Assembly: GCF_001649575.2 (NCBI RefSeq) | Contig: NC_051441.1 | Coordinates: 14,861,415 to 14,925,414 of the forward strand | Direction of reading: 5' to 3' | Source: Kryptolebias marmoratus | Lineage: Eukaryota > Chordata > Actinopteri > Cyprinodontiformes > Rivulidae | Length of the DNA: 64,000 nt | In this document: positions 1 to 10,900 of the stretch, piece by piece | Position numbering within the stretch: position 1 is the stretch's first letter | Layout: the number at the start of each line of letters is the position of its first letter | Notes under the pieces: generated by a model | Database searches by the model: none | What the model was told of the DNA's origin: nothing | What the model saw: only the letters and a program-made list of their open reading frames with translations | Program-made: the position numbers and the translations under genes

Positions 1-152
1 TCATGATAAACATGCAGGGTTTTACAAAATAAAATACATTTGCAATTTGCAAACTCCTCATGTCTAGAGTGGAACAGTAATTGTCATGTTTAGGTTTAGT
101 CCCTGCAAATGCGTAATAAATGTTTTTGTTTTTCTTGACCTTTCTCTTGTAG

Positions 153-816
153 AACACCTCACAGATATTCCCCCCAACCAGCGGCGGTGCTGAGAAAATG
201 TGCGCCGACCTCGGTCTACCTCTGTTAGGCAGGGTGCCTTTAGACCCGCGGATCGCCCGGAGCTGTGACGAGGGCAGGTCTTTCCTCTGTGAAGTGCCCG
301 ACTCCCCTGCAGCCAAAGCCTACCAAACTATTGTGCAAAGTGAGTCCATTTTCAAAGTTTATTTGTGGTTTATTACATAATGTTGTGGACCATGTTCTCT
401 AAGGAAGTTGGGCGCAAACACAGCCATATTCCTTTTTCTAGTTAATCCCCTTTACGATTTTTTTTGATGACTTTATTGTTTAGTTTGCCCATATCCTGAT
501 TAAATGGAATGAAAGAAGAAGCATTTACTTTACAAATAGGAAGCAGTCATCTAAAGAGGAAGAAGAAGAGTTGGATCCAACTTGTAAAAAAAAAACAAAA
601 AACAAACATCTTTCAGTCTGATATCAAGCCAATGAAATAAAATGTGCTTTGATTCTCTGATCATTTAAAGGAAATACACATGCAGAAATCATAACAGAAA
701 TAAATTGTCGTTCATAAAATTTAAGCACAGCTGTCCTGTTTTCTTTTTTTTTTTCTCTGCCAGGTATCCAGGACTACTGTTCAAACAGAGCGACAGAGGT
801 GCAGCGCGCAACCTGA
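153..816 (+). CDS. nubp1: NUBP1 C-terminal coding exons (partial gene)
   Basis: These are the last two coding exons of NUBP1, a cytosolic P-loop ATPase that acts with NUBP2 as scaffold for cytosolic Fe-S cluster assembly. Exon 153-339 follows a pyrimidine-rich acceptor. It reads [16 protein letters not shown] and then [10 protein letters not shown], the conserved end of the Mrp/NBP35 ATPase domain. It ends one base into a codon at a gtgagt donor. Exon 764-816 follows cag, completes a Ser codon, continues I-Q-D-Y-C and stops at TGA 814-816. The exons give about 79 residues of a protein usually near 320. The Walker A region and N-terminal cysteines lie left of the window. The last 11 residues (after D-Y-C) look divergent from mammals. 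Family and exon assignments are secure by similarity to known vertebrate NUBP1; the neighbouring CIITA supports the locus. Confidence 0.93.
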
Positions 817-1469
817 CCCCCTCCCCCAACATCCTTTAGGTATCTGAGAAAACCGAGACGAGGGCGTGGTAGAAAACTGAATCAAAAACACGCATAAGAA
901 AGTTCAAGGTGTCAAAATCAGTTTTAAGGTTTTTCAGAACAAAACGAGTCATAAAGCAGCTTTGATTTGTGAGTTGAAGAGTTGAAATGACAGGCCTTTT
1001 TGTGTATTTTTTTATGTTTTCAGTGTAGGAATGGAGCTCTGTGGCAACAGAAACTGGTAATTATCAGAAGAATAATTATCTGGATCTCAATTATCTGATC
1101 ATTCCTCATTTAAAAGGAGCAGGCTGCTGGACACAAGCTACGTTTTTAGTCTCAAAAGTGATTTGCTTCGTTAGTGAATCACAAGGTTTGAAACAAATCC
1201 AGCTCGGTGTGGGGAGAAAGGAACTTGGATTTCATAATTACATGTCATACAAAGTTTACTCTTTTCATATCATTTCCAGTCTCCTGCTTGTGAAATGTTT
1301 CTTTTTTTTTTTTTTTTACAAATCTGCATTTAGTAAAAGTAAGTTGGCTGTTCTTGATTTGAAATAAATATATCAGCAACAACATAATATTTTCCTAGGT
1401 TTTATTATTGTATTTTTGATTCTTTAATGAACAGCTTATTGACATATTTGAATGTAATCTAATTGACAA

Positions 1470-1475
1470 AATAAA
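1470..1475 (+). terminator. nubp1: Candidate NUBP1 poly(A) signal
   Basis: A canonical AATAAA lies about 650 bases after the NUBP1 stop and is followed by a TG/T-rich stretch (tgtgataagcttctggtttt), as expected of a cleavage region. An earlier AATAAA near 1363 is an alternative. Which is used cannot be told from sequence alone. Confidence 0.5.
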
Positions 1476-2069
1476 AGACCAATCAAATGTGATAAGCTTC
1501 TGGTTTTTATTTTATTTATTTATTTGTCTGTTTAGACACTTGGAGTTAATTAAGATACAACTGTTGAAAGTGTGAAAAACACTCATCTATAAGTGGAACA
1601 TTTGCACTAACGCTGAGAGTCACACCGGGTCTTTTTTATGTGTTTATTTATTTATTTGTTGTTGACAGCCAGTGTTGGCGTGTGTGTGTGTGTGTCTAAG
1701 AACACAATATAAACCCATTTCCTTCAGGGTTCTTGGAAAAACACATGTGAAACTTCGTCTGTACCCTGCTAAAATCACAAAACAACAGTAGCTGCAGTCG
1801 CAGCTCTGACGCAGACTGTGTGACCCTGATTAAAGCCCTGAATAAACATACACACCCCTGTAAGCAACACTGCGTGTGTCAAACATGTTCGAGGAGTTTC
1901 TGAACCCTAAAAATGCTCAAGAAATTTGTTGAAAATTGACCCTTTCACCTATGTTTTGCAATAGTATCTGTAAACTACAGCTTAAAGTAGTTTTACTGTG
2001 TTTAGAGTATTTATTTCTCCATGTTTACATTTGTATCAGTGAAAAATGGGACAAAATTAAAAGCCTGGC

Positions 2070-2365
2070 ATTTCTTGAAGGAATCCACATCGCTCACAGC
2101 CTTTCGTGTCAGAGTGTTGAAGTAAGATGGTCTTATTTTGAGAAAAGATGGATTTATATCTGTTTTAAACAAGAGCTTGTAAGACCAGTCAGCAGCTGAA
2201 GTATGTGTTGACCCTCAGCTACCACCACATCAAACTTTAGCTTAATATTTGTACATTTGTAAAAGTTCCAGCCTTTTGTGTCGATTACCAGCAACGGCCA
2301 TCTTGATTTGCGGTGGCTCCAAAAGTTAATCAGCTGTAGTTGGTCGTCTGATGGTTTCTCTCTGA
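2070..2365 (-). repeat. Dispersed repeat family A, copy 1
   Basis: On the minus strand this reads like the other family A copies: ctacagctgattaacttttg, then caagatggccg, then gtggtagctgaggg, ending near the cttcaagaaat boundary. It is strongly diverged. The family class is unknown; it is a non-coding interspersed repeat. Confidence 0.6.
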
Positions 2366-3339
2366 GAGACAAATGCATGCCCACACACTCACAGAGGTGT
2401 GTTAATTAAACATTTCAAGTGGATGAAAATCATACAGGATGACTCACTAAGGCGAATTGAATGAAACACCCAGGAGGTGCTCAATCTTGCTAAACTAGAA
2501 GCAGGACTGACAAAATTAGTTTTATGGTTCTGATACGGTCTGTGTTATAACACTACAAAACTTTTTTTTTTTGATCGTTTTCATTGGCATGCCTGTAGGA
2601 TTCAGATGCTTTTCTGCCTTTCAAACACCAAACCCGTATGAACACCATTTAAAACAGCCGGTGTAGTGGTTAACCTTGCAGCCTACGGACTGTATTGTGC
2701 TGCAGGTATGCTTTCTTGTCAAATGAGCGGAGCGTATTTTAGCAGGCGTGCCATGCCAAGAGTCCTTAAAACGAGACGCCATGGTGGCATGTACTATTTA
2801 GCCAAACCAGTTTCCAGTACTTTTTATTTTTTATGCGTTCAGGTTTCAGGTGTCACCCTTTCGCATATTTGCAAAGAATCTGTCTGGCAACCGGAGGAGT
2901 AAATCTTCTTTCTGTTTATTTATATTCATCTTCAGATAAATATGATTTACCTTTATGTATGTCTATTAAATGCAATGCCTTTTACAACGAGATATGTCGG
3001 GTTTTATTTAGGGAAGTGTAACATTTTGCTTAGATCCTGTTATGCTGTGAAAAGGTCCCTAACTGAGTGAGATTACGTCAAATCGATGTCTCTGTCTTTG
3101 TGTCGAGCCAATATGAACAGTTAAACTGGTGGCTTTAGACAGTCTGTGACTTGAAATAATTGTTTTATTAAATTTACAGTGCTTGGTGGGAAGCTGCACC
3201 CAAGGGCATGAGTTAGTCCTCAAAATACAAAAGCAAAGGCTATCAGACGAACAGAAATGCTAATAAATACTGCGTGTGTGTATTAATTCGGTGTTTTTGT
3301 ATTAATATAAAACAGAATTAATGTCTCTTTGTAGATTGT

Positions 3340-3601
3340 CTCCATGTACAAACATAAAACTTCACTTCCTATTATGACTATTAATCATGAGAATGTCGTC
3401 GCCGCCTCCCCTCTTTTTTACATACAGTCCCACAGTTTTTAAACCAGACCTCCCATGTAGCCACAAAAACGCCTCCCACGTCGAAAAAGAACGCCTTCTG
3501 GTCAAGATCAGTGTCCCTTTAATATATATATGAAATTCAATCATGTTGGTGAGACGGTGTCTCTCAAACAGGAGCGTGATGCGTTGGGAGCAGCCGTCAC
3601 T
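3340..3601 (+). promoter_or_regulatory. ciita: Putative CIITA promoter (type I-like) and 5' UTR
   Basis: This is the stretch immediately upstream of the CARD-bearing first exon. It holds a TATA-like run (aatatatatat, about 3520-3529) placed to start transcription near 3550. Further upstream, at 3360-3370, is cttcacttcct, whose complement aggaagtgaag is one base from the Ets-IRF composite element GGAANNGAAA bound by PU.1 with IRF4/IRF8. The mammalian dendritic-cell promoter pI of CIITA is known to depend on PU.1 and IRF8, so the match fits the exon it precedes. Promoter activity is inferred. Confidence 0.45.
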
Positions 3602-4919
3602 ATGGCTCAGTTCTCGGAGGTGTTAGAGCAGGTGCAGTCTGTTCGGACCTGGGCTTCTCCTGCCGAGGTCCAGGCTCTGCTGGACGGGCTGGTGGAGGAC
3701 GGGATCATCTCGGAGTCGTACGGGAAGAGCTTAAGGCTGCACCAGCTCCATGATGGGATTGTGCCTGATCTAGTTTGCAGGGAAGCTGCGAGTAAACTGG
3801 GACGTGATGAGCTGGATGGGACATTTGACCTGCAGTACCTCAACGAAGGGCAAGTGAATCCATTGTGGACAGATGGATCAGAATCTGCCGTCAGTGCCCA
3901 CAAGCTGGAAGACTTTAATTTTGTCTCTTCAACGGATGAACCTATCACAAAGTCCTGGTCACCAAAGAGACCACTATATGAACATGTTATCCACAGAAAG
4001 AGCCCCAAACCATTGCAGGAGTTTCTGGGAGGTGAACCAATGGACGAGCTCTACCTGAATCAAGAAGTCTTTTCGACACCGACAGCAAATGACTTCCACT
4101 ATAGACTCAAATTGAGTGATAAAAAAGCCGAACTGCTGAGCAGTACAGAACCAGTGCAGAAGCCTGTAAGTGATAGTGAAAGTGTGAATAGGGGAAATTT
4201 GGGAAACGAGGAGTGGTTAGAGCAGATAGAAAAAGCAGCAAGGCTGGCCATCCCTCTAGAGGAGGACAGAGGACGACAAATGTTGCAGGCAATGGTTCCT
4301 TTTAATGCAGCTTGCTCTTCAACCAGTGACATCATGGTGTTAGGCCGTGAAGCCCACTACCCAGATTGGGATACTGAGGAGGAAATTGAGCTTGCAGCAG
4401 CTTGCAGGATGCTTGATGCAAGCACTGGGGACTCAGAGTTTTCAGAGACCTTTTCAACAGATGGAGTCGAACTAGCAGGGTTGTGTTTTTCAACACTGGA
4501 TGTGGCTGAACTCAACATTGATCGTTTTAAACTTACTGGAGCAGCCGGGAGTGTTTCACCTGCTGGAGCTTGTGCAGGCGCAGGAACAGACAACGGCACT
4601 TTCATGCTAGAGGGCCACTCGGATGTTTTCTGGCAGGATAGCAAGACAGTAGACATAATGGATAACCTGTTCGGTTTAACAGGCGAATATTGTGGATCAA
4701 ATTCTTCAATACCAAAACCTACTTTTAGGTGTCTGCTTTCTTCTGGGGCTTCTCAGGATTCCAAAACGGTTGGGCAAGATGAATCTTTTTACTCAAGCAG
4801 ATGTTTTAGCTTGACAGAGGAGTTTATTAGTGATCGAGAAGATGATTTTAGGATTAGAACGACAACATGCCCCAGCAATGGAGTGATAGAAATCCTTGAG
4901 AGTATGGATTTACACTGTG
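3602..4919 (+). CDS. ciita: CIITA exon 1: CARD-like segment plus long acidic/Ser-rich extension
   Basis: This single exon encodes about 439 residues. The ATG at 3602 has A at -3 and G at +4, and I prefer it to an in-frame ATG at 3530 that abuts the TATA-like run. Residues 1-80 contain E-V-Q-A-L-L-D-G-L-V-E-D-G-I-I-S, which resembles the CARD-like domain of the mammalian promoter-I isoform of CIITA. Residues ~90-430 are low-complexity, rich in Ser, Asp and Glu, and include D-T-E-E-E-I-E-L. The exon ends E-S-M-D-L-H-C at a gtaagt donor after one base. This phase fits exon 2 at 14040 exactly (G+AT = Asp). In mammals the CARD exon is short and the acidic part lies on later exons, so the long fused exon is unusual. 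Splicing over 9.1 kb to exon 2 is inferred from phase, not from transcripts. Confidence 0.75.
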
Positions 4920-7900
4920 GTAAGTTTGTTTACAATCATCTTATGTCCACTTTGAAATTCATATCTGGTTTAAATTAATCCCAGATTGCTCATCTGATGT
5001 GTCTCCCGGTAGTAGGCGTTCTGTGTTGGCCAACATGTTGTAAAGTATGCACTGATGTAAACTCTTCTGGAACAAAAAACAACCAAGAACATGAGATAAT
5101 TTGCCAAATTTTGCATGTTTCGCATTCTAAAAATAACCAGCCTGCAGTTCAGTATCAGTCTGACACAGGTTTTCTATTTATTTCCTGCTATTTTTTTGTG
5201 TTCTCCCTTCTTTTACTTTCCATAATTCTGCGTTTTCGAGAAATGTCAGGTTTCATGTCAAAGCATGGATTTAGTTTATATGGGTGTTGCTCAGGAACTG
5301 CCTTTCTAGGTACTTTCCCTCCCCCCCACCCTACCCCCTTGTTTTCATGCAACCGAAAGTCTGCCTTGCAGTCTGCCAGATTATTTGATTAACCCTTCGT
5401 GGTGAAGTGTGGTGATTTACTTTCAGTTTGACTTTACTTTCAGTTTTACAGTGGTGGGTTGTTTTAGCCTAAAGGTAGGGTGGTCTTCATCCAGTCAGAA
5501 GATTTGATGTTTGGTGAGAGTTTTTAACTCAGCAGAGAACTCAATGTGTCCTAATGCTTATTTTCAAGCATTAAGATTTATGGCTTTATGTCCAAGCTCG
5601 ACCAGTGATACCTCTTTAAAAGTCCTGGCAACATCAGCTGCTCCAGGAAACCGCTCTGTACACACCTGTCGATTTTTTTTTTTCAAAATGTTTTTTTTTC
5701 TACAACAAAGAGCAAAGAAAAGTCAAAGATGTTTTCCAACAAACAGCTGCATAATCAGCTTGAGTTTGGTGGTGCAGTGGGAGTGGCAGTGTATGTGGTT
5801 TATCAAACTGGTGAGCAGGTAGAGCAGGTACTTTCCACACAATAAATAAAACCCTCCACTGTTTGTAGCACACCGGTGCGCACGCAGGGAATGTTTTCGT
5901 CATTTGCTGTAACCAAGGGTTGGATCACGAAACAGGGAAGCATCTCTCTGGAATGTCAGTTAGATCAATGTCACACGCTGGCACCAAATACAAAGTAGAT
6001 CCATAGTGCCAGTAACAAATTTATTTTTAGATAGCTGTGTTTTGTTAGCAGTATTTTTGCACTATTGTCAACACAAATATGAGTGGACCAAATGTGTCAA
6101 AATCTAAGGAATTAAAGGGATAGTCTAGTCAACTTTGAAGTGATGTTCTAATAGTTATCAATAGTTAGTACCTTATCAGGCGTGACGTCGGTCACAGAGC
6201 ACTGAGTATGAAGAAAGAGGCAACAGTCTTTGTCCCGGCTAGGCTAATGGCTAGCCAAATAGGTGTCCATTTTTTCAGTTTTTCAGGCTTATAAAACAAA
6301 CCTTTCTCAAAAACGGTGTACTGATGTCAAAGAACGCTACATTAGCTAGTATTAAACTTTTGCATGACACTGTTTGTTGAGTTTGTCGCTGTTTTCTCAA
6401 TAGAAAAACACCCATGGCACTACACAAACGTACATGTACCAAAACTACTGAATAGGTCAGTCGGCCTGATCAGTGCATCTAGTCAAATATACTCCTGATA
6501 ACTCCAGGAAGTTGACTGGACTATGTCTTTAAGTGCAAATCTGCTTCAAAATGAGTCAGGCAGTGAGATGAATCCTTCATGCATTATTTTAAAGTGAGAT
6601 AAAATTGGTGAAAAAAAATGATTAAAAGACAATTATTTGTGTTATTTCATGTAGGCTTGTTTGTTGATAGATGGATATCTTGGTTTATAATGGACATTGT
6701 GGCTCAAGAGGAAGAGTGGTTCAATCCCAGCATCCACCACTAAAAGTCAAAGTGTCCTTGGGCATGACACTGAACGGCGTGTAAGCCCCAGTCTGGGAAA
6801 AGTGCTTCGAGTGGCAGTAAGACGAAAAAAATGCCTTGTCTTTTCTGTTTGAAGCTGCAACTTCTCCCCATGCATGTGTGGGTTTTCTCCAGATACTCCA
6901 GTTTCTGCCCACAGACCAAACACACACACACATGTGTGAGGGTTTGTTTGTGTTTTTGTTTTCCTTGTGTGTTACTGTGTTGACCCTTTAAGGACCGGCA
7001 ACCTGTCCAGGGTGTGACCCCACCTCCTGTCCTGTGACCATTGGAGACAGAGATCATGCGCATGACAGGGTCAGAAATCTGCCTCAGTCTGGTCACGCCA
7101 CTCTGCCACCATTTTACATCTTATCCATGTTCAGTGGCGTTACAAAGAGTTGGCACTGCCTCGCAGAGTTTAGATTGTTGAACCAGCACCAAAAACAAAG
7201 ACAATACAGGTCTGATGCAGCTGAGTGTGCAAACAGGTTTAGCAAAAATTTGGGTTACGCGCCATTCAGTGGTGGATGGACATCATTGTCGAAGTACATT
7301 ATGACAAATGATGGGCTGAATGGTGCATTAGGCAAGAGTCGGTGTAACTGCAGAGTTTTAGCCAACATTTGATAGAAGAAAATAAACGTGTTATTTTTGT
7401 TTAGCTCTGCGATGTCGGTTCGTCCAACCTGATGAGACTATCGCTTGCATTCTGAATGAAACCTACTCTCAGCTGTGCCCTCATTGTAGACGACAACATG
7501 AGCTCTAGGTGAAGTACTAAAACAATTTAAAACATGCACAAAACGTCAACAGAACAAAAAAAAACTTCTACCGTTTGGACAAACGTGTCCGTTTACAACC
7601 AGAAACTCCACTTGACTTTTCATATTTAAAACGTTATCACAAATCCAAGCATTTAGCGGTAGAAAAGAAACTAACAAACAAAAACAAAAATAAAAAAAAT
7701 AAAACCTGTATAGAAAGTGACAAAACTTTGAAAGTTTGCTCCCAAAGCTCAAGTGTTCTCCAAACAACTGGAGTTATATACAGTAGATCACAGGTGTCAA
7801 ACTCCATTCCTCGGGGGTCGCTCTCCTGCACGTTTTAGACGTGTTTTTGCTTTAAAACACCTGGTTTAAATGGATGACTTGTTGCCATGATCCTGGAGAA

Positions 7901-10900
7901 CTTGATGATTTGGTGAGGAGCTAATCAAACCATTTGAATCAGGTGTGTTGGAGCAGAAAAACCTAAAACCTCCAGGACAGCGGAGCCTCGAGGCCTGGAG
8001 TTTAACACTCCCGCAGGAGATCATGAGCTTTGTCAAGCCTACTTTTTGTATTGCAACAGTTTTTTTTAACTATATATTTAAAATAAATTATGCTCATTAC
8101 ACATCCAAAGCTTTTATTAAACAGGAAAATGAATTCAGATGTAAAATAAAACTTAAAAACTCTTAGTTGTTCTTGTTTTGATTATTAGTTTTTTGTGTGT
8201 GCTTGGTTTGTTTTCTGGTGTCCCAGGTGCTCGAGTATTAGCTTTATTTATTTTGTTTCTTATGTGTGTTTTGTTTTGCTATAGTTTTTTTTAACATTGT
8301 ATGTATAGAAAGAAGCTGCTTATTACGCTTTTTATAACAAATCCGATGACAGGAGAAACAGTTCATCTGCAAATTATTCAGGTAAAAAAATGAAAAAAAA
8401 AAAAGGAAACTCTCATTAAGACTTAGTTCTTGTAAGATGAGCTCCCAATCAACACTGTCTCAGTCTGTTAGAGTAACAGTTATAGAATAATTTCCATTTC
8501 AGCTTTAGTTTCACACTGTCCAATCATTTTCAACTTTTGTAAGCTAAATTTATGAACGGCTGCCAACTACAACATGTTTGTTTGCCTATGGAAACAGCCA
8601 AAGTGACTGAAAGGAGGTCAACGATATTGTTAGTGTTTGTTTGCGTTTAGCAGCAGACTCACTCTTGTATTTCCACTTAAACATGTTCTCTGTACTGCCA
8701 GCTAAGTCTTTTGTTTACAATGAGTGCATACCCGCAATTTAGAATGGAATATCAGTATATCTGGAAAACTACTGGAGTAAACTCTTCCAAACTGCATCAT
8801 TTCATAGAGGTCAGGATAACCTTTTTATAGTTGATTTCATAGTTTTCAATTATTGCCTTTAAACTAGGAGGCTATTAATTAATATGTTTTGTTTAATAAG
8901 TACTATTTGAGGAAATTCTCCCCGCGGTTTATGAACAAAGGCTTAAAACCCAAAGTAAGTTTTGGCTCTAGGAGTGAATGTTGACCTTACGGCACAAACC
9001 AGACCCGCTGTTTGGCATCTGAGGCAAAGTGAAAGCAAAATGCAGACAGAGTGTTTGGAGGAGCTTGTTGGGCGCACGGACTGCACGCTGATGCAGGTTA
9101 TCTGAGGGGAACATATTTTCTGCTTTTTTTTTTCACCTGGCTTTTTGTTGCCTTTGTCACATAACGGAGCGCAAAAATCAGGAAGCTGCGCAAAGCTGAG
9201 CATCACCCGACAGGTAAGCAATATTCTTCGGAGCCAAGTGCGCAGACAGGGATTATGGTGGGGGTTGGGGATTCCCCTCTGTCCACCTTTGTTTTAAATG
9301 AATCCCGTAGTTAAGCAATTTGGGTCAAAATTTTATTATAACTGAATCAATTCGGAACAGTTTCATGCGTCGCTGGATGATCCACAGACAAAAACCTGAT
9401 TAGTTTCCAAAAATGATTTTGCTTTGCCAACTTTAAATTAGTTTAATCAACTACCCGACTTGATTTTCTTTAATAGGTCGCGTATTTAGTTATTTTGTGT
9501 GTTGCACTGGCTTACAGTAGAATCTTTCAGCCATAATGAGACGGATGAGCTCCATTACGCATGAGCGCAGCACCAAAATGGTGCAGGGGGGAAACAGAGG
9601 GGCGTGCCACTGTCATGGTGGCAGTTAGTCTGATGGAGTTTTAGGGGTAATTACAAAACACTGAGGTGATTTATCTACTACCAAGTCAACTTGAAACCGT
9701 GCATTATGAGGTGGCCAGATATGGACACATGAGTGAGTGTGACTTTTATAAACATCCGTGTTCAGCTCTGGCAGGTGTCATTTGTTGTTTGCAGTCTTTC
9801 GTTTATGTTTTTTTTTTATTATTTGAGAAGTGTTTTAGATTAGAACAGTGTTCAACAAAAAATATATTCGTGGTTCTGTGTGTTTAGGTTTAGGGTAGGG
9901 GTCTACAACATGTGGCTCAGGGGCCACGTGTGCCTGTTTGGTCCCTCTGCAGGAGCTCTTTATAGCTTTGACCAAAAATAAGTTGGAAATGAATACTATT
10001 TATGTTCTTAACCACAAATGAGAGGGCTGATTTCAGTCCTTTTTTGGTGCAATGTCATATAAATGTAAATAGAATTTTCTGTGATATTTATACTGCAAAG
10101 AATGTAACAAACTGATCAGTTTAAGCTAGAAGCCTGTTAGCCACTTCACTGATTTAACTTTCCACACAAGAGTGATTTTTCTCTGAAATTCACTGGAAAG
10201 TAAAAATGTGTTTACACAGCTGAGGTGAGCCGCTGAGGGGTCGAAAACAGAGTGCAGTTCTTCACATGTAGTTCTGTTACAAGTCATCAAAATACAAATA
10301 CTTACCTTTAATAAAAAAAAATAGCAAAAGCTGAAGTAAAATTAAGGTCTCTGTCGGCAAAGGCGGAGAGATATTTTTGCCCGTGCGTGTTTGTTTGTCT
10401 CTGCCGTTAGCAAAATATCTCAAGAATCACAGAGTAAATATTAATGACAGACAGATGAATGTTTTGGAGTCGAGGGGGCCGCCACAGCTAATCAACATGA
10501 GCCAACACAAAAAATGGCGACACCTCAGTGAATTTTACAAACACTGAGCTGAAGTTTAGTGTGGTAGTAGCTGAGAGTCATCCGTGGCACATACTCCAAG
10601 TGTTGACCAATCATGGAAGATTATGCAAGCTATGACAATATTGCACGAGGTTTCACTTATTATTTTGAGGGTTTGACCAAAGAATGCTGCAACTCCGTCA
10701 TTTCTCAACACAACATGATGTAGTGTAAAACTACAGCATGAAAGGCAGTGGGCGATATGCATTCCTTCAATGAATACAGGGTTTTTACTCTTTCAGTCAT
10801 CATGAGTGGGTGGGAAAAATCTAATCAAAGTCTGACCTTTACAACCCACTTTTGCAGAGATGTATCATAGTGTAAAAAAAAAAAAAAAAAAAAAAAAAGA

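Larger units (their letters stand above)
817..3339 (+). other. NUBP1 3' UTR and NUBP1-CIITA spacer
   Basis: No coding exon was recognised here. The left part is the NUBP1 3' UTR, with candidate poly(A) signals near 1363 and at 1470-1475. The rest is AT-rich non-coding DNA with a short TG run near 1680 and a diverged interspersed repeat at about 2070-2365. TVP23A, expected here from mammalian gene order, was looked for by its conserved membrane-segment wording and not found. Confidence 0.6.

Noticed and set aside
1041..1367. A 108-codon frame after NUBP1
   Set aside because: It includes a poly-Phe run from a T tract, has no similarity that I recognise, and falls in the NUBP1 3' UTR.
3607..4008. 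A 133-codon minus-strand frame opposite CIITA exon 1
   Set aside because: It mirrors a real coding exon whose plus-strand frame is longer, in phase with downstream exons and similar to CIITA.
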